Source of the DNA: Chrysochromulina parva
Lineage: Eukaryota > Haptophyta > Prymnesiales > Chrysochromulinaceae
Assembly (NCBI GenBank): GCA_002887195.1
Contig: PJAB01002144.1
Location: 1-10,279, forward strand
DNA: 10,279 bases
Direction of reading: 5' to 3'
In this document: in pieces, positions 1 to 7,595 of the stretch
How positions within the stretch are numbered: the stretch's first letter is position 1
Layout: the number at the start of each line of letters is the position of its first letter
The notes under the pieces: generated by a model
The model's input: only the letters and a program-made list of their open reading frames with translations
Database searches by the model: none
Told to the model about the DNA's origin: nothing
Translations under genes and position numbers: made by a program

Positions 1-115
1 CACGCCATCCAAATTGCGCGGCGACGAGGCACTTGCAGAAGTCCTCCTCGGCTGCTGTGATCTCGGTCAAATCTTCGTTGTGGCACCCATACCACTGGCA
101 CTTCTTGAGCGGCAT
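1..115 (-). CDS. Partial small Cys/His-rich protein, 5' end only
   Basis: On the minus strand an ATG at 115-113 opens a frame that stays open for all 38 complete codons to the left edge. The peptide begins MPLKKCQWYGCHNEDL and continues through a C-x-C pair (Cys28, Cys30) to a Trp near the edge. Cys6, Cys11-His12 and Cys28/Cys30 could form a small metal-binding or ankyrin/MYND-like zinc module, but the fragment is too short to assign a family. Codon composition looks coding. The gene faces away from the transporter that starts at 398, so the two may share a promoter region. The true start is uncertain, because the frame is also open a little upstream of the ATG. I do not recognise the protein. 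Confidence 0.4.
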   Translation of the reverse strand, partial: MPLKKCQWYGCHNEDLTEITAAEEDFCKCLVAAQFGWR

Positions 116-397
116 GCGGGCATGACCTGGGGACCCTCGACCAACCACGACGCACGCGTTTGAGCAATCTCCACATGGCGATCTCGGGGGTTTTTGAACG
201 ATTTATTCACAGTCCAACGTGTGACCACAGCCCAACGTGAGACACCGCAGATCGCCTCGCACGGCTGCGTCGGATTGCAGAAAGGAGGTGTCGGCGGACT
301 TAGTCGGCGCTGGATCGATAGTCCCTCGTGCGCATTGGGACCGTGAGCTCCGTTCTCGATCTTGCGTGCTTCCGTGCGCACGCCTGCACGTGTCATC
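116..397. other. Divergent intergenic region, possible shared promoter
   Basis: This spacer of about 280 bp separates the minus-strand Cys/His-rich start from the plus-strand transporter. It contains a near-direct repeat, CCAACGTGTGAC (214-225) and CCAACGTGAGAC (232-243), offset by 18 bp, each holding an AACGTG element. It also has a short A/T-richer patch near 190-210. No clear TATA box was seen. A minus-strand frame open across 67-588 overlaps both flanking genes antisense, has no recognisable domain, and is not annotated. The 3' part may be 5' UTR of the transporter. Confidence 0.35.
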
Positions 398-2955
398 ATG
401 ACAAAGACGCCCATGGTGCAGCGCTTGTGGACACAGGCGCAGCTGCCGCGGCCGTCCAAGGCGACGCTGACCGAGCCCTTCCTTTCGCCAGCTGACGGCA
501 AGCTCCACACGACCGGGAAGCTCGAACGGTCAACCATGGGGCGGCGGTGGCTCGTGCTCGCGCTCACCTCCTTTTTCATGGGGTGCAACTACTACTGCTA
601 CGACAACCCGGCCGCGCTTTACCGGCCGCTCCAGAACGCATACAGGAACGAGCCGAAGTTTGAGGTGTATTACGACCTGCTGTACAGTGTGTACAGCATC
701 CCGAACATTGTGCTGCCGCTCTTTGGCGGGCTGCTCGTCGACAAGGCAGGCCTCTACATCTCCCTCAATCTCTTCTCGGCGCTCATCCTCGTCGGCCAGG
801 CCGTCTTTGCGACCGGCTGCTCCCTCGGCTCCCTGCCACTGATGCTCGTCGGACGCTTCCTCTTCGGCCTCGGTGGAGAGTCCATCTCGGTCGCGCAGTC
901 CGCCCTGATCGAGCGATGGTTCGTGGCTGGGGAGCTCGGGTTTGCCTTAGGAGGAGTGCTCTCCATCTCCCGATTAGGATCGGTCATCAACAACGCGCTC
1001 TCGCCCTACATCGCCTCCGCCACGTACTCGGTCGCCGCGCCACTCTGGTTTGGCACCCTGCTGTGTACCCTCGGGCTCTTCTCCTGCGTCGCGGTGCAGT
1101 GGCTCGATGCAGACGCCGCTCGCATCCTGCGTGCGAACCCTTCGCTACTAATCGAGCCCTCGCCACCGCCGCCGCCCCGCTTCGTGCTCGCAGCCACCTC
1201 GACCAACGCATCACCCGTCGTCGCGGCTGCCGTGCCCTCGGCCTCCTTTCGCTACCGAGCCCCGCCGCTGCCGCCGCTGCGCACTCAGCCGCCGCCGCTG
1301 CCTAGCATCCCGAGCCGCCCTACGGCTTCTGCCGCCCAACGTACGCCCGCGGTTACGCCTTCGGATGGCGGCAACGGTGGCTCGGGAGGCGCGACGGGCA
1401 CGCCCCCACCCTCGCCGCCTCCCTCGCCTCCAGCGGCGGCAGCGGCGACGACGACGTGCGCGGGCGCGTGCGAAGCGCTCATGCTCACGATGGCGCGCGA
1501 CGTGCGCACGCTGCCGCGCCCCTTTTGGCTGCTCGCGATCATGTGCTGCATTGTGTACGGGACGGTGCTCCCGTTCAACAACGTGGCGTCGGCGCTGCTG
1601 CTCGATCGCGACTACTTCCCACAGGGGTCCGTGTGGAAGTACCCTGGCGGACAGAAGACCTTCGTCTACGACGGCTCCAATGACCATCAGATGGCGATCA
1701 TGTGTTCGAACCGCGAAGGACATGCACGCGACAGCGCCTTCTGCCAGGCGCTCGTGGAGGCGCAGACCACGGCCGGCCTCGTGATGAGTGAACCGTACGT
1801 GCTCTCAGCGCTGCTCACGCCCCTCTTCGGGTCCATGGTCGATCGTTACGGGCAGCGCGCGACACTAGTGGTGCTCTCGGCGGCGCTGCTCGCTACCTCG
1901 CACGCGCTGCTCGCCCTCACCTCTCTGCCGGCGCCTCTGCTTCTCGTCGGCATCGGCCTCGGGTATGCGGTCTTCGCGTCCGTCATCTGGCCGTCCATCC
2001 CCTCCGTCGTCGGCCGCCAGCAGCTTGGTATCGCCTACGGACTGGTCACGACGCTACAGAACTCCGTCCTCTTCGTCCTGCCGCTCGTCGTGGGGATGGT
2101 GCTTGAGCTCCTGATGACCTCTGATGACCCCCTGATGACCTCTGATGACCCCCTGATGACCCCCTGATGACCCCCTGATGACCCCCTGATGAACCCCTGA
2201 TGACCCCCTGATGACCCCCTGATGACCCTCCAATGACCCCCTGATGACCCACTCCTGACCCTCCAATGACCCACTCCTGACCCTCCAATGACCCTCCAAT
2301 GACCCACTCCTGACCCTCCAATGACCCCTGAGAACAGGTGCTTGAGCTCACGACGGCGGATGCCCCGTCGGTCGACCCCAACCCTTACGCTGGCGTCTCC
2401 ATCTTCTTTGCATGCCTCGGCATGTGCGGCGTGCTGTGTGGGCTCATTTTGCACCAGGACCATCCCTTGAGGCTCGCGCTCAACACGCCGGGGGGATCGA
2501 TTGCACGCGGATACTCGCCTGAGTCCTCTTCACAGTCCTCTCCGATTACATCGCCCGTCGCCTCGGCGACCTCCTCGCCCGCCGCCACGCGCAACGTCAG
2601 CCCCGCGCCGCCTCTCTCGGGCCTCGGGTCGATCTCGACGATCTCGACGATCTCGACGATCTCGACGGTTGGTGGAGGCGGCGGAGGAGGCGGCGGCGGC
2701 GGAGGCGGTGGCGGCGGAGGAGGCGGCGGAGGCGGCGGCGGAGGAGGAGGCGGCGAGAGCGCAGGCGGTGTGGGCAGCAGCAGTGGCGGCGGCGGCGCCG
2801 GCGGCCGCAGTGGAACCGAAGCGGGATCGCGAGTCTTCGAGGGCGAGGTGCATGTGGGCGGTGTGCTCATGGGTGCGCCGGCCGAGCAGGGTCGCGTCAC
2901 GTGGTCTGCGGTCAAACTCGAGCCGGACGCGCCGGTTTTTCCGCCGTCGAGGTGA
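398..2955 (+). CDS. MFSD1-like major facilitator superfamily transporter (2 exons)
   Basis: The proposed join is 398-2098 plus 2338-2955, giving 772 aa. ATG 398 has A at -3; a TTG-initiated extension to 362 is possible but not needed. The first hydrophobic helix starts near residue 50, followed by an NYYCYDNP segment typical of MFSD1-type carriers. Residues 107-118 (LFGGLLVDKAG) and 476-488 (LFGSMVDRYGQRA) are the two half-repeat MFS motif-A loops. The usual 12 helices are split by a long Pro/Ala/Ser-rich cytosolic loop at about 238-370. The last helix (VSIFFACLGMCGVLCG) is in exon 2. It is followed by a Ser/Pro tail, four IST repeats and 28 consecutive Gly (about residues 679-706). Animal MFSD1 is a lysosomal dipeptide uniporter; endomembrane peptide or small-solute transport here is inference. 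The intron is phase 0, and splicing puts the last helix back in frame, which supports the model strongly. The Gly tail is odd and probably variable in length. Confidence 0.82.
2099..2337 (+). repeat. Intron made of an 11-bp minisatellite, flanked by a 13-bp exon duplication
   Basis: This is a GT-AG intron of 239 bp. It starts GTGCTTGAGCTC (2099-2110), and exon 2 starts with the same 12 bases (2338-2349). A preceding G makes 13 identical bases. The interior is a tandem array: CTGATGA starts at 2111, 2121, 2132, 2142, 2153, 2164, 2175, 2186, 2197, 2208 and 2219, a spacing of 10 or 11, plus one at 2241. It then grades into 11-bp variants (CTCCAATGACC, CACTCCTGACC) up to about 2330. The acceptor is GAGAACAG. 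Almost every unit contains a CTRAY branch-point-like pentamer. Retaining the intron would stop translation at 2165-2167. Confidence 0.85.
2632..2754 (+). repeat. Coding microsatellites: (IST)x4 and 28-Gly tract
   Basis: Four perfect copies of the 9-bp unit ATCTCGACG span 2632-2667 and encode Ile-Ser-Thr repeats. A GGN run at 2671-2754 encodes 28 glycines with mixed GGC, GGA and GGT codons. Both lie in the C-terminal tail of the transporter, after the last membrane helix. The mixed codons argue against a sequencing artefact, though the length could vary between alleles. Confidence 0.85.
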
Positions 2956-3125
2956 TGCAGATGGCGCGTGCTGCTTGGCTTGGGAGAGCGACAGCCATGA
3001 GCGCAGCGGCGGCGGGTCGCAACCCCTACAGTAGTGTATCCCGGACAGAAGGGCCGTTTGTTATTTAACTTGATTTACTTGTCCGATACGGCGCGCCGGG
3101 CCGAACTATCGGCGTGAACGCTGCA
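2956..3125. other. Spacer between transporter and PH-domain gene
   Basis: About 170 bp hold the 3' end of the transporter transcript and the 5' region of the next gene. An A/T-rich patch at about 3058-3080 stands out against the GC-rich background and could be a polyadenylation or core promoter region. A palindromic GC element, CGGCGCGCCGGG (3089-3100), lies just upstream of the next start; the same 12 bases recur at 7614-7625. No RNA gene was seen. Confidence 0.3.
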
Positions 3126-4023
3126 ATGGCCGCGCCGCGGCCAGCAGCGCCGCAGGGCCTCAAGGAGCACAAGAGTGGCTGGCTGCGGAAGCGCGCACGT
3201 GCGTTTCCGCACGTGTGGCAGAAGCGCTTCTTCCTCTTGGACGAGCAATCGCTCACTTATTTCACCAAGAAGGGCACGGCGTGCCGTCTGCAGCTGCTCG
3301 AGTGGATTGACGTGCGGCCTGGCCGCATGGGCGAGTTCGAGGTGCACTTTTCCGGCACGTCGCCCGATGTTTTCCCCGAGCGCCGCATCATGGTGCGCGC
3401 CAATACCAGCAAGGTGGCGAATCGTGAGGCCGAGGCGCGGGAGTGGGCAAGTGCCATTGCTGCAGCACGGCGACAGCTCGAGCTCCGAGGCAACCTTGGC
3501 ACGGTCTCCGCAGCGTCGTCGCCCGCGGCACCGACTGGTGGGCTCGTGCCACCACCGCTTATGTCGCCGCTGCTCGCACCGCCGCTGCTCGCGCCGCCAC
3601 CGCTCGCGCCACCGCCACTGCCCGGAATAGGCGGCCCGCCACCTCCGCCGCCGCCACCGCCGCCACCGCTGCCGGCGGGCATGGCGGGCATGGCGGGCAT
3701 GGCGGGCAGTGGGCCGCGACCGCCGCCGTCGTCACCGCCACCACTACCACCACCGATGGTGCACGCGGCGGCCGCACCGAAGCCTGGCGCGGCGCCCGTG
3801 CCTCCCCCAACCCCAACCCCAACCCCGGGCTCACCGGCTGCCCCAACTGTCGTCCCAACGGTCGTGTCTTTCGAAGAGGGAGTGCGACGGCAGCTGCGTA
3901 AGAAGTCGAACGTGGTGCTGGCGGAGCGACGAGAGGAGGTGCTTGCTTTGCTCTCCGAGCTCAATGAGAAGACATTCCCCACACCGAGCCCGAGGCCGCG
4001 TGTTTGGGTCTGCTTGCAGGTGC

Positions 4024-4076
<53 letters not shown>

Positions 4077-4880
4077 CCCTCGAAGCCGGTGGCGATGAGC
4101 TTGGCGGTGCGCTTTCAGGACGACTCGTTGGCAGTGGTGGGTTGGTTTGAGGGCGTGAGCGCGCGCCTCGAGAGCTTCCATCTTCCCCTCGAGTGTGAAA
4201 AGGACGAAACTTGGGGCTCGAGGCTCGCCATTGCCAAAAAAGGAGGTGGCATGCATTACTCTGACGAGGAGCGAGGCCTCGCCGACGTGGCCTACGGGCG
4301 TGTGAGCCAGCTGTACGAGTACGTGACCGCCTCCCGTCAGCTCTCCGACAGGGCAGAGCAACTGCCCCGCCTCGCCTCGACCCTTGCCATCCAAAAGGCG
4401 CTCACGACCCAACAGAAACTGGTACGGATGGCGACGGCACAGCGGCAGACGATCGAGCTCCTCGAGCGGCTTGGCGCGCCTGGGCCGCTCGCCACGTGGC
4501 GCCGGCGCTGTGTGGAGCAAGGGCGTCTGCCCGACACACTGCCCGTCTCGTTGCGCCTCGCGACGCTCGGATTGGGTGCCATGCTGATGGACGTGCTCGA
4601 CCTGGCTGATGAGGAGCATCATCACTGGGGGCGTGAGCCCACGGCCGCTAAGAAGCGATTCCGCACGCCGCGCACGCACCAGATCCTGCATGCCGCCCTT
4701 GAGATCGCCACGCAGCAGCGCGATCACCCGGTAGTACGCGCTGTGATGGGCGCACGACCGCGAGCTCACGATCTCGCGAGGAGGATCAACGAGCTCGCGG
4801 GGCGTGAGAAGGCCCTCTCCCGGGAGAGTGAGGCCGCCCTCGCCGCCCTCGCTGCGGACGACTACGATGAGGCCGTGTGA
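3126..4880 (+). CDS. PH-domain protein with long proline-rich linker and helical C-terminus
   Basis: This is a 584-aa protein read as one exon. ATG 3126 has G at -3 and +4; a GTG four codons upstream is unlikely. Residues about 16-118 form a pleckstrin homology domain: a basic beta1-beta2 start (SGWLRKR, then WQKRFFLLDE), a central KKGTACRLQLLEWIDV stretch, and the conserved Trp107 in the C-terminal helix (REWASAIAAARRQ). Such domains bind phosphoinositides or proteins at membranes. Residues about 140-300 are Pro-rich (FH1-like, with an 11-Pro run, GMA repeats and TP repeats) and would suit profilin or SH3 binding. A helix-prone segment (248-283) follows, then an SPP repeat block (about 301-320). 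The C-terminal about 260 residues are mainly helical and charged, and I do not recognise them. No FH2 core was found, so it is not a formin. A membrane-cytoskeleton adaptor role is inference. Confidence 0.72.
3678..3704 (+). repeat. Coding 9-bp repeat, GGCATGGCG x3
   Basis: Three perfect tandem copies encode Gly-Met-Ala repeats inside the proline-rich linker of the PH protein. They are in frame, so expansion would only change linker length. Confidence 0.8.
4026..4070 (+). repeat. Coding 9-bp repeat, CCGCCCTCG x5
   Basis: Five perfect tandem copies encode a Ser-Pro-Pro block in the PH protein. A related short run recurs near 4832. SPP blocks resemble hydroxyproline-rich wall motifs, but this protein has no signal peptide. 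Confidence 0.8.
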
Positions 4881-4976
4881 TGCACAATTGGTGATGCAGG
4901 GCTTTAGGAATACTCTCCGTTAGCTTTAGGATTATAATAGAACACTTTTGACTTTACGAGTTGTTTAGTCAAAGAA

Positions 4977-5007
4977 TCTTTGGGTAAGCATTGCCATTAC
5001 CCAAAGA
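4977..5007. promoter_or_regulatory. Perfect 11-bp inverted repeat with 9-nt loop
   Basis: TCTTTGGGTAA (4977-4987) pairs exactly with TTACCCAAAGA (4997-5007) around the loop GCATTGCCA. It lies about 215 bp upstream of the gene 3 ATG, just after the A/T-rich patch. It could be a 3'-end hairpin of the upstream transcript or a dyad binding site; sequence alone does not decide. Confidence 0.5.
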
Positions 5008-5070
5008 ACGCCGATCGGATCGGTTGATCTTGGCCGCCCGGCACCGATTCCCCACAGGGCCAGGGAGCGC

Positions 5071-5092
5071 TCGGTCTGGGCGGCCAGACCGA
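5071..5092. promoter_or_regulatory. Perfect 9-bp inverted repeat with 4-nt loop
   Basis: TCGGTCTGG (5071-5079) pairs with CCAGACCGA (5084-5092) around GCGG. It lies in the putative promoter or 5' UTR of gene 3 and could be a dyad protein-binding site or an RNA stem. Confidence 0.45.
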
Positions 5093-5221
5093 TTCCACAG
5101 CACGGCCAGAGTTGAAAAACGTAACGCCGGGGATACATTGTACCTAGGGGCCCCGAGCCTCCCAAAATGGAGATTCACACTCCGCGCCGGAGGGCCAGAC
5201 TTGAACGCCGCGGAGAACTTC

Positions 5222-7525
5222 ATGCGGAATGTGCTGCTGTGCGTCGGCGTTACCGTCCTCGTCCTCGTGCGTCCGCTCGCCGCCTCCGCTCGCGCACGAC
5301 GCCGACGCGGTGGCGGCCGCCTGCCTGCGGACGCGCCACGCTGCTGCGCCGCCTTTGCGCCGGCCAGCTGCCCCGAAGGCGGCGGCGTCAACGGCGAGAC
5401 ATGCTGCGAGGCCGTGAGCTCCGTCCCACGTCAGTGCACGAGCCTGCGCACGCGCGCCGAGTGCGAGCGCGCGCGGCCGGCGGCGGATAGGGTCTGCGCG
5501 TGGCTTGGCGGCCGCTGCACGACCGGGTCGTTTGCCGACTGCGCCGAGCCGCCTGCCGCCACTCCCGACTACTACGGTGAGATCGAGAGCTTCGAGGCGA
5601 GCTGCAGCCGCGGCTCGGGCTGCGACGGGTTTCGCGAGGCGCTCGAGCGCTACGCGGAGATGCACGAGACCGCCACCCGCGAGCCCGCGCCCGTCGAGGG
5701 CATCGGCGCATCGCAGCTGCTCGTCATCCGAGATCACTGGAGGAATGTGGGCATGGGCTTCATGCCGAGTCACGTCGCTGCCCTCGTCCTCTACGCGCTG
5801 GGCACGGGGCTGTACGTGTACGTCGAGAACTACGGCCGGTACGACTGGACGCGCTACTTTGGCGGCCACGCGGGCCTCGACCTGCGCTGGACGCCCGCGA
5901 AGCAACGCATGTGGAAGGCGCGCTTCCTCGGCGCGGGCGTGAGCAAAGCGGTGCTCGAGGTGCTCCATGAAGATGGGAGCCATCAGGGGGATGAGGACTG
6001 GGAGGAGCACTTATCCGAGCACCTCGCCAACGGGACCCAGTGGCTGCAGCTCAACGGCTGGGCTACGACCGTCAACTGGGGCCGCATCCTGCGACCGGCT
6101 CTCCCCTCCGCCATCAAGCGCCGTCGCACCAGCGCCGCGGCAGTGCTCGGCCGCTACCCGCTCTTCCAACCGGCGGGACCGGCGGGTGCACTTGGGCAGG
6201 GCTCGCCCTCCTGGCACTGCATCTCGTGCGCCATCTGGGCTAATTACCGCCCACGAGCGCTCCTCCATCGTCGACTGCTCGGCTCTCCGATAGCTGCCTC
6301 CGCGCCCCTCGTCTGTCTCAAGGCGCGCACCATGTACGCATGCTGATGGCGCCCCTGTGCGCATGCTGATTGCGCCCCTCGTCTGTCTCAAGGCGCGCAC
6401 CATGTACGCATGCTGATGGCCCCCCTGAGTGCATGCTGATTGCGCCCCTCGTCTGCCTCAAGGCGCGCACCATTCACGACATCTTACTCTCCTTGCGCCT
6501 CGGAGTGGCTCAGAAGACCTCTGATTGCCGCCCTGAGTGCATGCTGATTGCGTCCCTCATCAGGTACGCGGAAGATAAGCGATTCTTCCCTGACGAGACT
6601 CTGAGTGCATGCTGATTGCGTCCCTCATCAGGTATGCTGAAGATAAGCGATTCTTCCCTGACGAGACTCTGAGTGCATGCTGATTGCGTCCCTCATCAGG
6701 TACGCGGAAGATAAGCGATTCTTCCCTGACGAGACTCCGGCCGCGTTTGACGCCATCGACGACCTCTGGCGCTCCTACAGTGGCAACCTCGGCGACGTGA
6801 CCTTCTGGGGACCTCGCGATCGGCTGCGCTGCCGCAACATGTCCATCAGCGGCGGCGGCGGCAGCGCCCTCGTCGTCGGCGGCACTGCTGGCCGCCGCCG
6901 TGGCGCCGAGTTGCCTCTCGTGATGCCAGGCGCCGCGGTGAGCTGTCTAGAGAAACTGAGGGCCGTCATCAGCGGCGGCAGCCCCGTGTCGGCCGACGAG
7001 CTGCGTGCTACTCCGGCAACGAGCAGTAGCGGCGTCGAGGCCAAGGTCTTCGTCGCCGTGGATGCGCCCCGGCTTCAGGAGGCCATTTTTAGCTTGCTCG
7101 GTGAGCGTGCCTTCATTACGCCGGGGGTCGGCATCGACCCGACGAATGAGTACAGGGACCGGCGCACCGCGCACGAGCAGCTCAAGGGGCAATTGGTCGG
7201 CCGTCAGGACCTTGCCGATCGCAACCTGATCAAGGTGTCCCTCGATTACTACATCCAAGGATTCTGCCTCTCCTCGATGACCCTCCGCCCCTCCGCCTTC
7301 TACGCCGCCGCCGGGCTACGCACCGCGGCGCTCAAGGGCGCGATCACAAGCGCGGCGCTGCGCAACCTCTCGCGCGCGCCAGCCGGGCTGACGGCGCGGC
7401 CAAAGTGCTTGGGGGAGGCCCTCAGCACCCTCGCCGACGGCGTCGCGCCTGGCCATGCCGACGTGGGCATCGACAGGTGCCAGCGGGAGCTCTGTGGGGT
7501 GTACGGGTGCAACCTGAACCAGTGA
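5222..7525 (+). CDS. Secreted or Golgi Cys-rich, glycosyltransferase-like protein (exon structure uncertain)
   Basis: ATG 5222 starts a hydrophobic signal peptide or anchor (residues 4-22, NVLLCVGVTVLVLV), then an Arg-rich stretch and ten cysteines between residues 41 and 107. Residues about 165-215 (WRNVGMGFMPSHVAALVLYALGTG is the core) resemble the Gly-rich helix that opens fucosyltransferase-type GT-B folds. In the last exon, KVFVAVD followed later by DYYIQGFCLSSMTLRPSAFYAAA resembles the C-terminal donor-site region of such enzymes. The family call is tentative. The last exon starts at 6700 after CATCAG, in phase 2. Model 1: a GC-AG intron at 6323-6462 (phase 0), a short exon from 6463 (ARTIHDILLSLRLGVAQ), then an intron ending at 6699 with an unresolved donor (GT at 6537 is phase-compatible). 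Model 2: one GT-AG intron at 6334-6699, phase 2 on both sides. The segment 6160-6300 reads poorly and may hide a further intron or a frameshift. The C-terminus is duplicated (7490-7595), so the stop at 7523-7525 may not be original. Confidence 0.5.
6302..6473 (+). repeat. 70-bp tandem array (about 2.5 copies) across an exon-intron boundary
   Basis: Copies start at 6302, 6372 and 6442, an exact 70-bp period. Each begins with 32 shared bases (GCGCCCCTCGTC, then TGTCTCAAG, then GCGCGCACCAT), with one mismatch in copy 3. In copies 1 and 2 this is followed by GTACGCATGCTGATGG and GCATGCTGATT. Copy 3 instead runs into apparent coding sequence at 6474. All three copies keep the peptide APLVCLKART, so the unit is exon plus intron-like tail. 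If GC donors are allowed, every AAG|GCGCGC boundary is a joined acceptor and donor. Confidence 0.85.
6533..6736 (+). repeat. 68-bp tandem array across an intron-exon boundary, CAG|GTACGC junctions
   Basis: Unit starts are at 6564, 6632 and 6700, an exact 68-bp period. Each unit has a 37-bp exon-like part (GTACGCGGAAGATAAGCG onward, encoding YAEDKRFFPDET) and a 31-bp intron-like tail (CTGAGTGCATGCTGATTGCG, then TCCCTCATCAG). A lone tail precedes the first unit (6533-6563). The second unit has GTATGCTG in place of GTACGCGG. Copies 1 and 2 run into an in-frame TGA soon after the exon part; copy 3 continues as the real exon. So only the last CAG can give a full-length product unless the internal units are spliced out too. 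Confidence 0.87.
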
Positions 7526-7595
7526 TTACCTCCTAATGACCTCCTAATGACCTCCTAATGACCTCTGTGGGGTGTACTGGTGCAACCTAAACCAG
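7490..7595 (+). repeat. 33-bp duplication of the gene 3 3' end flanking three 11-bp repeats
   Basis: 7490-7522 and 7563-7595 match at 31 of 33 positions, offset by 73 bp. Between them are TGATTAC and three perfect copies of CTCCTAATGAC (7530-7562). The first copy encodes CGVYGCNLNQ then stop. The second would encode CGVYWCNLNQTVQ then stop (7605-7607). It has the same architecture as the introns, but there is no AG before the second copy. A precise excision would need a TG-AG intron. The only nearby GT-AG option (7522-7595) shifts frame and extends the reading frame to 7809. Confidence 0.85.

Larger units (their letters stand above)
4881..5221. other. Intergenic region upstream of gene 3, with A/T-rich patch and two hairpins
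   Basis: This spacer of about 340 bp begins with an A/T-rich stretch (4900-4980). That stretch carries a direct repeat, GCTTTAGGAATA (4901-4912) and GCTTTAGGATTA (4923-4934), followed by TTATAATAG, and could hold the upstream gene's poly(A) region or a core promoter. Two perfect inverted repeats follow (listed separately). ACCGATTCC occurs twice (about 5044 and 5089). The coding frame is open from 4991, but the first 77 codons before ATG 5222 show no domain, and the signal peptide starts at 5222. Confidence 0.4.

Noticed and set aside
67..588. Minus-strand 173-codon frame overlapping the start of the transporter
   Set aside because: It lacks domain features and overlaps the better-supported MFSD1-like frame and the Cys/His-rich frame.
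2111..2330. Box C/D snoRNA genes in the intron (TGATGA and CTGA motifs)
   Set aside because: TGATGA recurs every 10-11 bp and is preceded by C rather than a purine. There is no guide-length spacing and no terminal stem. The motif is explained by the minisatellite.
2099..2337. Classical DNA transposon insertion
   Set aside because: There are no terminal inverted repeats and no transposase. The flanking duplications differ in length between loci, unlike a fixed target-site duplication.
3808..3828. Telomere-like CCAACCCC repeats
   Set aside because: Only about three imperfect units, in frame within the Pro/Thr linker of the PH protein.
3545..3900. Formin (FH1-FH2) identity for the PH protein
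   Set aside because: The proline tract fits FH1, but no FH2 core motif is visible in the C-terminal part.
4026..4070. SPP repeat as a substrate of the neighbouring prolyl hydroxylase
   Set aside because: The PH protein has no signal peptide and should be cytosolic, while the hydroxylase catalytic domain should be luminal.
3831..4769. Long minus-strand frame (312 codons), and another at 7880-9043 (387 codons)
   Set aside because: Both are antisense to convincing coding sequence, have no recognisable domain, and are expected in GC-rich DNA. The second also runs through the intron repeats.
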